NCBI GenBank assembly: GCA_017552705.1
Contig: JAFZOY010000034.1
Location: forward strand, 1-56,868
From: Bacteroidales bacterium
GTDB lineage: Bacteria; Bacteroidota; Bacteroidia; Bacteroidales; UBA1715
DNA length: 56,868 nt
Direction: 5' to 3'
Below the pieces are notes generated by a model that made no database searches, was not told where the DNA came from, and worked only from the letters and a program-made list of their open reading frames with translations. The position numbers were made by a program, and so were the translations under genes. Below, piece by piece: positions 45,701 through 53,178 of the stretch. Numbering within the stretch: the first letter of the stretch is position 1; each line of letters begins with the position of its first letter.

Positions 45701-48700
45701 TATACGGCTACATTTACGGAGTCTGTGAATGAATACTCTGTGATTTTCAAAAACTATAACGGCGACATTTTACAGATATCAAAAGTCGCTTACGGTAATT
45801 ATCCATCGTACGATGGTGCTATTCCGACAAAACCAAGTGAAAATGGCGTAAATTATTCATTTGCTGGCTGGAATGTGGTTCCTTCCCGTGTCACTGACAA
45901 TGCAATTTATACTGCGACATTTACCGATGCTACCACAATGTATGAAATCACATTCGTTGATGATGATGGTTCTGTGTTGCAGCAGTCAAGTTTTGCATAC
46001 GGAGCAATGCCAATTTGCGCAATTCCGTCGAAAGCTGCTGATGCTCAATATACGTATGAATTTGACTCATGGTATCCAAAACAAACTGTTGTTACTGAGG
46101 ATAAAACATATACCGCAACGTATAGTTCTGTGAAGAATACCTATACGATTACGTTTAAAGATGATGATGGCACAATTTTGCAGTCGCAACAATATGAATA
46201 TGGCGACAAACCTATGTGCGTGCCACCAACAAAATCTTCCACTCCGCAATATTCGTACACGTTTGCTGGTTGGAATTACCATGTAATTGAAGTCGCAGCC
46301 GATGCGGTGTACACGGCGACATACACAAAAACATTGAATCAATACACGGTGTCGTTCTATGCTGATGATAATTCGCTCATCGCTTCTGAAACATACGATT
46401 ACGGTCAGTTGCCAACTATGGAAAATCCAACGAAGAATGCAACTGCCCAGTACGAATTTTCGTTTGCGGAATGGACTCCGTCAATTGTTGAGGTAACTTC
46501 TGATGCGGCATACAAAGCTTCGTTTGTCGCTACGGAAAGAACGTATGCGGTAGTGTTTGCCAACGAAGATGGAACGGAATTGCAACACACCGACGAAGTA
46601 TATGGAACAATTCCAGAATATACGGCAGCAACACCGCAAAAAGAGGGATCTGCACAATATTCGTATGAATTTGCAGGATGGAATAAAACAATCGTTGCCG
46701 TAACGGGAAATACAACATATACCGCTGTGTTTACGCAAATCACAAACAGTTATGTGGTTACGTTCAAAGATGAGGATGGTACGGTTTTGCAAACTTCCGA
46801 GGTTTTGTATGGCACATATCCATCATACGAAAATCCGTATCCTACCAAGGAAGGCGATGATGGCATAACATACACGTTCGCAGGTTGGAATGCCGAATTG
46901 GCGAGAGTTACCGCTGATGCGGAATATGTTGCGACTTACACAACGGAAACTGTTTTGTATCAGATTACGTTCAAAAACTATAATGATCAGATTCTACAAC
47001 GTATGGATGTGCCGTATGGCGCAATGCCAACGTGCTATATTCCTACACGGGCTGCTGATGCACAGTTCTCGTACGAATTTGATTATTGGTCTCCCGATAT
47101 AATTCCTGTGGAACGTGCGGCAACGTATTATGCTGTGTTTAAGGAACATCTGAATACGTATTCTGTGAAATTTGTTGATGAAGAGGGTACGGTACTCGAA
47201 GGTTCCGGTGTGTATGGCTATGGTGAATCTCTTTCGGTTGTTGCTCCTACAAAACCTGCAACGGAACAATATGTGTACACATTTGTCGGTTGGGACAAAC
47301 CTGTGCAAATTGTTACTGCTGATGCTGTTTATACGGCACGATTCTCTCAATCGTTGCGTACGTATTCTGTAACATTCGAGGATGAAAATGGAGAAATACT
47401 TTCTGCTTCTGGTTATTATGAATTTGGCTCGTTGCCTATATGCAGTGCGCCTGAAAAACCGTCCGATGCACAATTCTCGTATCAATTCGAAACTTGGAAT
47501 CCAATTGTAACGCCTGTGAAATCGGCAATTACATATCGTCCGACTTACACGGCCGTTACAAACATGTATTCTATTTCTTTTGTTAATGAAGATGGCAAAG
47601 AGTTACAGAATACACAAGTGGCATACGGCGAAATGCCAGTATATTATGGCGCAGTTCCTATGAAAGCGGCTACCGAAAGTGAATCGTTTATGTTTGCAGG
47701 CTGGAACAAAACTCTTGTTCCTGTTGTCGGCGAAGAAACGTATGTGGCTATGTATGAACCTATTGCAAAATCATTTACCGTGGTGTTCAAAAATGAGGAT
47801 GGTTCTGTTCTTCAACAATCAACTTATGAATATGGTGTGATGCCGTCATATGATGGAAAAGTGCCTCAGAAACCAAATGATGCAGGTAATGTCTATACAT
47901 TTGCTGGTTGGAACGTTACCCCGGTTAAGGTTGTGGGTGATGCTGTTTATACAGCAACTTTCATGCTTGCTTCTGATATGTATATGATTACATTTGTTGA
48001 CGAGGATGGTACCGTTTTGCAACAAACAGAGTTTAATTATCGTTCTGTTCCAACGTGTCCGATTCCTACAAAATTGTCCGACGAACGTTATTCATATAGG
48101 TTTGAAAGTTGGTCGCCAGACCTTCAGCCAGTAACAATGGAAACAACGTACACGGCTGTTTATGCAAAAACACCGAAAACGTATGTCGTGAATTTCTTGT
48201 CGGAAGATGCTACCGCTGTTTTGTTGAAGCAAGTGGCTCAATATGGCGACATGCCTGTTTTCGATGAGGAAATTCCTGTGAAAGAAGGCAACGAACAATA
48301 TTCGTATTCGTTCTGTTGTTGGTCGCCAGAACTTGATACGGTTAAAGGAAATGCGGCATATACAATCACTTACAATACTGTGGTGAATCAATATGTGGTG
48401 TCGTTTAAGAATTACGATGGGGTAGTGCTGCAGGTTTCTGTTTTGGATTATGGCGATATGCCTTTGTACGATGGCGAAACGCCAACACGTCCTACCGATG
48501 CGGCATCAAGTTATACGTTCAAAGGCTGGAACCACGATATTGCTCCTGTTACAAAGACGGAAAACTATATTGCGCAATATGCTGTTTCTCCTGCAAAATA
48601 TACTGTTACGGCAACGGCGAATAATGTTGCCTACGGCTCTGTGGAAGGCGGTGGCATCTATGACTATAATTATGTGTTGGAGATGCGCGCGGTTGAAAAC

Positions 48701-50272
48701 TACGGATATCATTTTGTTCGTTGGAATGATGGTGTAATGCAAAATCCACGTCAGTTGACCGTTGTGAAAAATACCACGATAGAAGCATTGTTCGAACCAA
48801 TCCAATACAGCCTTTCGGTTGCGGTTAATAATTCAAATTATGGCTATATAGAAGGCGGTTATGATTTGTATGACTTTAATTCCGAAGTTGCCGTTGAGGC
48901 AGTTCCGAACGAAGGATATGAGTTCTATCAATGGGCGAATGGTTCGAAAACTCCTCAGAAAACGTATGTGATGAATGGTGATATGTATGATACAGCGTAC
49001 TTTAAACCAAAAACATTCATCGCATCGGCAATGACAAACGATGTGTTGATGGGAACTGTTGCTGGCGTGGGTAGTTATAATTACAACACCATGGTGACAT
49101 TTACCGCTGAACCTCGTGACGGGTTCGCGTTTGTGAAATGGGATGATGGAAACACAAATGCGACACGTAAGTTTGTGATTGTTAGCGACACAACGTTTAT
49201 GGCAGTCTTTAAACCAATACAATACACTGTAAATCTTACTGTTAATGACGAGAATTTTGGTGAAGTGTTTGGCTCGGGTGTATATAATATGAACGAGGAT
49301 ACCGTGATAGAAGCTCGTTGTAAATATGGCTATGAATTTGTTGAATGGAGCGATGGCGTGGTTGATATGAGCCGCCGTATTGTGGTGGTGAGCGATACTA
49401 TGTACGAAGCTCGGTTCAAACCAATAGTGTACGAACTTTCATTGTATAGCAGCGATGAAGCTATGGGTAGCGTTGAGGGTAGCGGCTCGTATGAATATGG
49501 TTCTGAAATTATGATTTCCGCAGTGCCTGAGAAAGGGTATCGCTTTGAATCGTGGAGCGATGGTGATACTGTTGCTGTTCGCTCGTATCGAATCAAGGCT
49601 ACGGCAACGATGGTCGCAAACTTTATCCCAATTGAATATGAAGTTCGTTTGTCGGTGAATGATTCGTATTTCGGAACAGTTGAAGGTGCGGGATTGTATA
49701 GTTATCAGTCGGATGCTGAGTTGATAGCTACGCCAATCTATGGTTACAAATTAGGCGGATGGTCAACAGGACAATCTACCGACACAATAACTGTTACCGT
49801 GTTGAGCGACACGTTGATAATTGCAAACTTTGTTCCTGTTCAATTCCACCTTTCTTTATCAATTAGTGAGGAAAATGCTGGTTTTGTAAGTGGCGACGGA
49901 ATTTTCGACTTTATGCAGGTTGCGGTTATTTCTGTTCAGGCGGCTGAAGGCTATGAATTCATAGAATGGAGTGATGGCAATACCGATACTGTCCGCAATA
50001 TAATGATGACGAAGGATGTGGAATTGGAGGCTCGCTTCCGTAAGATTGAAAATACTGATATGCAAATCTATACGATACCGAAGTATATAGTATTGAAGAA
50101 TGTAAAGGAATACGATATTTATATAATAAATCCTGTTGGTGAAATTGCTCGTTTCACATCGAAGTCTCCCGACTCTGTTGTTGAATACTATATGCCAACT
50201 ACGGGCGTGTATATTGTGAAATTGAAGGATCCTGATGGCGCTGTACATGTACGAAAGGTATTTGTTCGGTAA
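36773..50272 (+). CDS. Giant T9SS-secreted adhesin with InlB-type repeats (4499 aa)
   Basis: Starts at the ATG at 36773; a GTG two codons upstream is less likely. Signal peptide (MRRFLRTFCTALCIVFGWLAVQA), then a BspA/LRR_5 region (about 60-250) with SIGNAAFYQCTNLTSISMP-like units. Five divergent InlB-B-type repeats (about 360-723) are followed by 47 Listeria-Bacteroides (InlB B) repeats of about 69 residues (724-3942). Seven glycine-containing divergent repeats follow to about 4425 (GSVEGGGIYDYN type), and last a T9SS type A sorting domain (ITYIV-like start YIVLKNVKEYDIYIINPVGE, end KVFVR). Such beta-grasp stalks project adhesive or sensor modules from the cell surface. No catalytic domain is visible, so the LRR cap is the best candidate for binding. 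The whole 13.5-kb frame is intact. Confidence 0.93.
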   Translation: MRRFLRTFCTALCIVFGWLAVQATIYTGTIGSIQWTLDTESGVLTIYGTGNMRNYHGNWDYGCRGNGNAPWYNYRTRIKSVVIENGVTSIGNAAFYQCTNLTSISMPPSLTKISYEAFRGCSNMEEITIGSGVCTIQDRWVTDCPKLRLIHLEDGNSCFAVIDGIIYTADMETIVKMPDNNPITTYVIPDGVSKMATDAVYSQQNVESITVPVSMTNIDYGVFDNCPKLTTLIFKADTPPTLAKDLYGTSLQFIYVPCDAGSSYTGANGNWGSYSNATGGFTESPVITLNTATNNTELGTVVTTQQADCEHYMAQVTAEPTIHGIFDHWEDDGAGITDDNIDFHVEVNGVYNYTAIFTPKQYTISTEKGTTRVNFRDVTSYYTVNGAGTYYYGDTIEISVSIEPGHGLKFSQWGDGNTENPRRVRVTGNTTYSARLASGKQTITIKSNDTGMGTVSYSPTANQNKYDYGTQIIATATPKNGYHFTNWSDGCTTLKDTIIAIGDATYVAFFAINTYKITATPNDAAMGTCSGYGTFKTGASTTLEATPNPGYSFVRWSDGVATRTRALNNISADADYIAEFAPIPYTITVVSSNEEQGTVSGGGVYDYNTSAVISAEPATGYHFLNWEDDMYAPAERDVLVLGNATYTANFGLNSYEITATSANNSFGTVSGGGTYDYNSSVTLTATPKVGYHFVSWNDGITTASRSITVTENASFVATFAIDQYTVVFKNDDGTELQSSLYNYLELPSCETPTKAADVQYTYTFAAWSPAITNVTADATYTATYNSSVNSYTITFKNEDGTVLQSSQIPYGEKPAYSGATPTKSATAQYSYTFAGWNTTIANVTGDAVYTATYNSTVNQYTITFKNDGATLQSLLLAYGATPEYSGATPTKASTAQYDYTFDGWTPAIVSVSAAAVYSATFASSLREYAVTFKNEDGTVLQSSNVAYGTIPAYSGETPTKASTAQYTYSFNGWNKEITAVTGTVIYTATYASTVNEYTITFVDDDNSVIQASVFAYGSTPSCEEPTKAATVQYTYAFNGWTPSIGTVSGAATYKATYAATLNKYSVVFKNDDGTVLQSSNVSYGEMPSYSGATPVKSPTAQYTYTFADWNAELTEVNGDAVYTATYNQTVNEYVIIFKNDDGSVLQSGNVAYGATPVYSGETPAKAATAQYTYTFAGWNKDIVSVTGATTYTATYESTVNEYLVTFEDEDGTELQSGTVAYGTKPVYSGETPTKASTAQYTYTFNGWDKTIATVTEAITYTATYASTVNQYSIVFKNDDGTTLQSSMVAYGAMPSYVGETPTKASTAQYTYAFTGWNNTIVKVAGSAEYVAVYAPSVNSYHITFYDEDGTTVIQEKDIAYGETPTCQTPTKAATAQYTYTFNAWTPAIAQVTENASYTASYSATTNSYLVKFVDEDGVKVLQTSTLEYGTVPEYVEATPEKASTAQYSYTFTGWNQPITAVIGAIVYTAVYSETVNSYTVLFVDENLSKLKEQVYEYGAMPSCENPSKAATAQYTYSFSGWSPAVSSVTGNVTYTATYASELNTYDAVFENEDGTLLQKIEQIDYGTLPVYSGETPEKASTAQYSYVFKGWNKTIVPIIEDVVYTATYTTQTNSYTIVFKNYDGEILQSTEVDYGVIPSYSGAIPTKPTDGVNTYSFAGWDVEPVAVVGEAVYTATFSNETNKYVITFYDEDGSVLQDDEFVYDAMPICEHPQKAATAEYTYTFNGWEPAVVKVTGAASYVATYRAVKNSYLVEFVDEDGTTVLQSSEVEYGEVPEYSGITPTKASTAQYTYSFNGWNSEISAVTGTATYTATYAATLNKYIVIFKDEDGTELKHTLIDYGELPTCETPSKTATAQYTYSFAGWSPAVVAVVGTATYTATYESEENKYVVTFKNENGDELQKLENVVYGTTPEYSGATPEKTATEQYAYTFDGWDKTIVPVTGDVTYTATFSANLQKYTVVFKNYDGLELQSSQVEYGSVPVYSGETPTRPSNDENTFSFVGWNNALTAVTSDVVYIAQYSNSLNSYTITFYDEDGTTELRSVELQYGATPVYTGVLPSKPSTAEYTYSFDTWIPVIKPVTGDASYTAKYSAERNTYIVTFLDEDEETTLLSKAYEYGTTPVYTGATPIKPASAQYSYSFAGWNKPIVSVVGDETYVATYTPSVNTYQVIFENEDGSELQKSLVEYGAMPSYEGETPEKASTIQYSYNFVGWDKTITEVTESVIYIATYEEVTKKYTISFVNDDNSELQLSEYEYGTMPSYEGETPEKAATTQYTFEFEGWNKTIIPVSGDATYVATYSHTTNVYVITFKNYDGVVLQSSQVAYGEIPSYNGGIPTRPSEAGNDYLFKGWNVPISPVSADMEYVATYSDETTTYPISFYDEDGTTLLQTVDFVYGAMPTCSNPTKDEDERYTYSFAAWYPALHEVDGAESYVASYQAHKKSFTVTFVDEDGETILSSMQYEYGAMPSAAIPSKASTAQYTYSFAGWNPAVAAVTENTTYTATYNTVTNSYRITFVDENNNKLFAQDYEYGAMPSCVATPKEATAQYSYTFAGWAPAISEVTGAAVYKATYSESINSYEIIFKNDDGSVLQRSTVAYGELPNYVGSEPEKSATAHYTYSFAGWNKTIRTVSGDEIYVATYSVSTNSYLVTFKNYDGEILQSSYVEYGMLPSYSGVMPSKSADEEYEYSFVGWNKTVDVVTEDVVYTAVFVKSTNSYTIIFRNYNDTILQSSLFGYGALPMCPIPTREPDARYTYVFESWTPELSAVAFDAEYYATYTAITNKYSVTFVDEDGESILQKRDYEYGATPSYLGTTPTKASTDQYSYVFSGWDKSIAKVTADAVYTATFAQVERTYTITFVDDDYSVISSAEYVYGAMPTISAPEKSSTAQYSYEFTGWKPAISEVVGNATYQAEYNAVVNQYVVKFNNADGTELQSSNLPYGSYPVYEGVQPEKPSTAQYSYEFAGWDKPLAEVTNTVVYTATFTESVNEYSVIFKNYNGDILQISKVAYGNYPSYDGAIPTKPSENGVNYSFAGWNVVPSRVTDNAIYTATFTDATTMYEITFVDDDGSVLQQSSFAYGAMPICAIPSKAADAQYTYEFDSWYPKQTVVTEDKTYTATYSSVKNTYTITFKDDDGTILQSQQYEYGDKPMCVPPTKSSTPQYSYTFAGWNYHVIEVAADAVYTATYTKTLNQYTVSFYADDNSLIASETYDYGQLPTMENPTKNATAQYEFSFAEWTPSIVEVTSDAAYKASFVATERTYAVVFANEDGTELQHTDEVYGTIPEYTAATPQKEGSAQYSYEFAGWNKTIVAVTGNTTYTAVFTQITNSYVVTFKDEDGTVLQTSEVLYGTYPSYENPYPTKEGDDGITYTFAGWNAELARVTADAEYVATYTTETVLYQITFKNYNDQILQRMDVPYGAMPTCYIPTRAADAQFSYEFDYWSPDIIPVERAATYYAVFKEHLNTYSVKFVDEEGTVLEGSGVYGYGESLSVVAPTKPATEQYVYTFVGWDKPVQIVTADAVYTARFSQSLRTYSVTFEDENGEILSASGYYEFGSLPICSAPEKPSDAQFSYQFETWNPIVTPVKSAITYRPTYTAVTNMYSISFVNEDGKELQNTQVAYGEMPVYYGAVPMKAATESESFMFAGWNKTLVPVVGEETYVAMYEPIAKSFTVVFKNEDGSVLQQSTYEYGVMPSYDGKVPQKPNDAGNVYTFAGWNVTPVKVVGDAVYTATFMLASDMYMITFVDEDGTVLQQTEFNYRSVPTCPIPTKLSDERYSYRFESWSPDLQPVTMETTYTAVYAKTPKTYVVNFLSEDATAVLLKQVAQYGDMPVFDEEIPVKEGNEQYSYSFCCWSPELDTVKGNAAYTITYNTVVNQYVVSFKNYDGVVLQVSVLDYGDMPLYDGETPTRPTDAASSYTFKGWNHDIAPVTKTENYIAQYAVSPAKYTVTATANNVAYGSVEGGGIYDYNYVLEMRAVENYGYHFVRWNDGVMQNPRQLTVVKNTTIEALFEPIQYSLSVAVNNSNYGYIEGGYDLYDFNSEVAVEAVPNEGYEFYQWANGSKTPQKTYVMNGDMYDTAYFKPKTFIASAMTNDVLMGTVAGVGSYNYNTMVTFTAEPRDGFAFVKWDDGNTNATRKFVIVSDTTFMAVFKPIQYTVNLTVNDENFGEVFGSGVYNMNEDTVIEARCKYGYEFVEWSDGVVDMSRRIVVVSDTMYEARFKPIVYELSLYSSDEAMGSVEGSGSYEYGSEIMISAVPEKGYRFESWSDGDTVAVRSYRIKATATMVANFIPIEYEVRLSVNDSYFGTVEGAGLYSYQSDAELIATPIYGYKLGGWSTGQSTDTITVTVLSDTLIIANFVPVQFHLSLSISEENAGFVSGDGIFDFMQVAVISVQAAEGYEFIEWSDGNTDTVRNIMMTKDVELEARFRKIENTDMQIYTIPKYIVLKNVKEYDIYIINPVGEIARFTSKSPDSVVEYYMPTTGVYIVKLKDPDGAVHVRKVFVR
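38942..48598 (+). repeat. 47 tandem InlB-type repeats in a five-unit higher-order array
   Basis: Each unit is about 205 bp and follows YTITFKNEDGTVLQSS, YGxxPxYSGxTPTKxSTAQY, TYTFAGWNKTI, VTGDxxYTATY. Units fall into five classes repeating in order. For example, units 14, 19, 24, 29 and 34 carry KNYDG or KNYNG, units 5, 10, 15, 25, 30, 35, 40 and 45 have the short PTC/PIC form, and units 13, 18, 23, 28, 33, 38 and 43 have the WNKTI/WDKTI form with EK or a variant. The period is therefore about 1.03 kb. Confidence 0.85.
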
Positions 50273-50285
50273 ATGAACTATTCTG

Positions 50286-50316
50286 TTTGTTATTTCGCAT
50301 CTATCGTGTATCTTTG
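50286..50316 (+). promoter_or_regulatory. Promoter of the GldH-like lipoprotein gene
   Basis: TTTG (50286-50289), 19 nt, TATCTTTG (50309-50316), an exact Bacteroidota promoter, 20 bases upstream of the ATG at 50337. Confidence 0.6.
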
Positions 50317-50336
50317 AATGTAGAAAATTCAGAAAT

Positions 50337-50816
50337 ATGAAACAGAATTATTGGGTAGGAATTATTGTAAGTTTTGTGGTTGTGTTGCTGCAATCGTGCG
50401 AAGGTAAGGATGTTGCGTACGAAAAAACATATACGTTCGAGAATAATCTTTTGACGAAGAACGAACATGTACGATTCGAGTTTGAAAATACAGCCGATAC
50501 ATTTCAGTTATACAATGTGGTGCTGTCGGTCGTACATGAACCTGCCGTGCCGACGTATCAATTGCCGCTTGTGTTAGGATACCATTCTCCAAATGGGGAA
50601 TCTGTTTCTGTGCCGATAGCTATCCCGTTGTACGGCAATGGATTCAAGACGGTTGGAACTATGCGTTCCGATAGTTTGGTGGAATTGCAGCAAACGCTGT
50701 TCTATGCAAACTCGTTTCGTAAAGGTGTGAACACGTTTGAATTAGCGCTGGATTCGCATCAGGATTCGTTGTTTGGGATTGTTTCTTTTTCTCTTTCGAT
50801 AGAGCGCGCAAACTAA
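50337..50816 (+). CDS. gldH: GldH-like lipoprotein
   Basis: 159 residues. The N-terminus ends in the lipobox LLQSC. YEKTYTFENNLLTKNEHVRFEFENTADTFQLYNVVLSV agrees with the gliding-motility lipoprotein GldH, in which a beta-sandwich follows the lipid anchor. GldH is required for gliding in some Bacteroidota but is also widespread in non-gliding species, so motility cannot be inferred. The stop codon overlaps that of the convergent UbiA-family gene (50813-50816). Confidence 0.6.
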   Translation: MKQNYWVGIIVSFVVVLLQSCEGKDVAYEKTYTFENNLLTKNEHVRFEFENTADTFQLYNVVLSVVHEPAVPTYQLPLVLGYHSPNGESVSVPIAIPLYGNGFKTVGTMRSDSLVELQQTLFYANSFRKGVNTFELALDSHQDSLFGIVSFSLSIERAN

Positions 50817-51667
50817 ACAAATAGGCTAGCAATGGTGAATGTGGCATAAACTATGCTCGCAAAGCCATTGGTTGTGCTGAATGCAAGGTTTACTCTTGAA
50901 ATGTCGGTAGGGGAGACTATCGCATGCTGGAATGTTAGACAACCGATAAATAGGATCGCGCCAATCCAGTATAGCCAAGAAAATCCAGCAATTATACCAA
51001 CAACTACAACAAGTATTGCAGTGATACAGTGAATGCCGATTGATGTTAGAAGAGCATTTTTTCTGCCTAAACGTTCAGGTACGCTGTGCAATGACTCTTG
51101 TCTGTCGAAATCCTCGTCTTGCAAAGCATAGATGATGTCGAATCCTGCCATCCATCCCAATACAATGAATGAGAAAATAATCGGAACTATGGCGAATTCA
51201 GCGGAAACAGCTATGTATGCCCCGATAGGAACCAATGCCTGTCCGATTCCTAAAAAAATATGGCACAATGATGTGAAACGTTTTGTGTAGGAATAAAATA
51301 ACACAATCGCTAATGCCACTGGCGACAGGAAAAAACAAAGTTTGTTGATGAACCATGTTGTCGTTATAAACAACACCGACATGAGTATCACAAATATCAG
51401 GGCTGCTCTTGGCGAGATAATACCAGCAGGAATCTCCCTATTTTCGGTGCGTTCATTTTTTTTGTCAAATTTATAGTCCACCAAACGATTGAACGCCATC
51501 GCCGCCGAACGGCAGAATACCATACAAAGAAGTACACAAAGCAATAATCTCCATTCAAAAGGATAGTGTGCGTACCACACTGCCAACGAGAATCCTATTG
51601 CAGCAAACGGCAACGCAAAAATGGTATGGGAGAATTTTATAAGTGAAAAATATTTCGCAATATTCAT
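50813..51667 (-). CDS. UbiA-family prenyltransferase (menaquinone-type)
   Basis: 284 residues with about eight or nine membrane helices. The first aspartate-rich motif is NRLVDYKFDKKN (60-71) and the second is DIIYALQDEDFD (about 176-187). Both bind the Mg-diphosphate of the prenyl donor. The close relation to 4-hydroxybenzoate transferases without other ubiquinone genes suggests the futalosine-pathway enzyme MqnP, with the UbiD protein at 15593-17356 acting next; this is inference. It is the last gene of the porU-porV-ispF-DUF4837-ubiA run and starts 9 bases after the DUF4837 stop. Confidence 0.88.
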   Translation of the reverse strand: MNIAKYFSLIKFSHTIFALPFAAIGFSLAVWYAHYPFEWRLLLCVLLCMVFCRSAAMAFNRLVDYKFDKKNERTENREIPAGIISPRAALIFVILMSVLFITTTWFINKLCFFLSPVALAIVLFYSYTKRFTSLCHIFLGIGQALVPIGAYIAVSAEFAIVPIIFSFIVLGWMAGFDIIYALQDEDFDRQESLHSVPERLGRKNALLTSIGIHCITAILVVVVGIIAGFSWLYWIGAILFIGCLTFQHAIVSPTDISRVNLAFSTTNGFASIVYATFTIASLFV

Positions 51668-51676
51668 ATTGAATAA

Positions 51677-52687
51677 TTATTCTGCTGTTTTGTCAACTTG
51701 TTTGTCGAAGGAAACCGAACGGCAGATAGCCTGTAGTTGCCGCATAAAGTTCCGCTTTTCTTTATTTGGATAATACACATATCCTTCAATGGTGATAAGT
51801 TTGTTTTTGCCAGGGTTGCAGAACGTGTAGCTGGTGAATGGTCCCGCCATAAAATCGTTTTCAACCCGCCATTTCCCCCGTAATTCCACAGTGTAGTCGT
51901 CGAGTACATATTTGCCAACTTTATGTTGGATAGGAAGAATGTATTCTGTTGTCATATAACTGCCTTCGGTAGGTCCGGGAATGTGGACTTTCACAATGGA
52001 ATCGCGATAATTGAGTAGGTTCGTTTTATTGAATTGCGCCGTGTCGGTGTACGGACGCTCGTAAATGATAAGTCCTTGGCTGTGCACCTTAGATTCAAGT
52101 GAAATCCACATGAAATCGTCGGCTGTTTTGTTGATATTGTAACCTACGGGAACGGAAATGTTGAGGCCAAATTGTTTTTTCACGCTTTTCTCCACGATTT
52201 GGTCGTTTGCCTGAGCGTAGAGTTGTTGGTATCTGTCGATTTCCGCTTGTATGAAATATTCTATAATATTGTTTCTTTTGAACGACAGTACTTCTTTCAA
52301 TTGTTCCGCGTTTTCTGCTCCTATGCTGACATACGCTTGATGCTGTGTCCAAAGGTCTTTTCTGTATTGGATTTGTGGTTTTGTGTACTTTTTGTTGACG
52401 TCGAGAAATAAAATATTTCGGTAATTTCTAAACGTGCTTGAAAAGTTGTTTCTACTGATTAGCAAAACCGAAAATGGCGATTCCGACTGGGTTAAACCTA
52501 TTTCTTCCTCGTTGAGAACGGCACAGACTTGTTCGCCGGTTTCTGAATTTTTGTATTCATCGTTTATCACAACAAGCAACTCGCCCGGTTCACCTGTCAT
52601 GGAACTACCGCCAATGCCTGTTTTGCATGATGAGAGGCAAAGCAACGCAAATGGGAAGAGTAGAATATATTTCAAACGTAAATTCAT
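51677..52687 (-). CDS. DUF4837-family lipoprotein
   Basis: 336 residues. The lipoprotein signal MNLRLKYILLFPFALLCLSSC ends at the lipobox Cys. The mature part starts GGSSMTGEPGELLVVINDEY, and YFMTTEY-like, FVWISLES-like and RGKWRVENDFMAGPFTSY segments are those of DUF4837, a family limited to Bacteroidota with no assigned function. It is packed between ispF (11 bases) and the UbiA gene (9 bases). Position in an operon with T9SS components suggests an outer-membrane or periplasmic role but does not prove it. Confidence 0.85.
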   Translation of the reverse strand: MNLRLKYILLFPFALLCLSSCKTGIGGSSMTGEPGELLVVINDEYKNSETGEQVCAVLNEEEIGLTQSESPFSVLLISRNNFSSTFRNYRNILFLDVNKKYTKPQIQYRKDLWTQHQAYVSIGAENAEQLKEVLSFKRNNIIEYFIQAEIDRYQQLYAQANDQIVEKSVKKQFGLNISVPVGYNINKTADDFMWISLESKVHSQGLIIYERPYTDTAQFNKTNLLNYRDSIVKVHIPGPTEGSYMTTEYILPIQHKVGKYVLDDYTVELRGKWRVENDFMAGPFTSYTFCNPGKNKLITIEGYVYYPNKEKRNFMRQLQAICRSVSFDKQVDKTAE

Positions 52688-52698
52688 ACAATTGTTCG

Positions 52699-53178
52699 TT
52701 ACGGTTTTTGTAATAGTGCTACGGCAAAAACAGCAACACCTTCTTCACGACCGACAAAACCAAGTTTCTCCGTTGTCGTTGCTTTCACTGACACGTCGTC
52801 GATGCTGATTTGTAAATCCTCAGCGATGTTTTGGCACATGAGCGGAATGTGTGGCAAAAGTTTCGGTTTTTGAAGACAGATAGTTGCATCAATGTTTCCA
52901 ATTTCCCATCCTTGAGACGTGACCAACTCTTTAGTCTTACGTAGCAGGATTCTACTATCTATGCCTTTGTAGTCGTTGCTGTTGTCGGGAAAATGATAGC
53001 CAATGTCGCGCATTGCTGCCGCGCCCAAAATTGCATCGCAAATGCTGTGGAGAAGCACATCGCCGTCGGAGTGGGCAACCATACCGTGGCTGTGCTCTAT
53101 ATGCACGCCCCCTAAAACAAACGGTAATCCTTCAGCTAATTGGTGAACGTCGTATCCTTGACCAATTCGGATCTTCAT
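52699..53178 (-). CDS. ispF: 2-C-methyl-D-erythritol 2,4-cyclodiphosphate synthase
   Basis: 159 residues, the usual size. It catalyses the fifth step of the MEP isoprenoid pathway. GQGYDVHQL supplies zinc ligands D10 and H12, and HSDGDVLLHSICDAILGAAAMRDIGYHFPD contains H44, the third ligand, and the conserved core. ISIDDVSVKATTTEKLGFVGREEGV is the CDP-binding end. It overlaps porV by one base (TAATG). Its product feeds the polyprenyl synthase at 35572-36570. Confidence 0.98.
   Translation of the reverse strand: MKIRIGQGYDVHQLAEGLPFVLGGVHIEHSHGMVAHSDGDVLLHSICDAILGAAAMRDIGYHFPDNSNDYKGIDSRILLRKTKELVTSQGWEIGNIDATICLQKPKLLPHIPLMCQNIAEDLQISIDDVSVKATTTEKLGFVGREEGVAVFAVALLQKP

Noticed and set aside
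39824..47485. Minus-strand ORFs of 80-180 codons opposite the giant adhesin
   Set aside because: They recur because the repeat units are similar; all are antisense shadows with low-complexity, domain-free translations.
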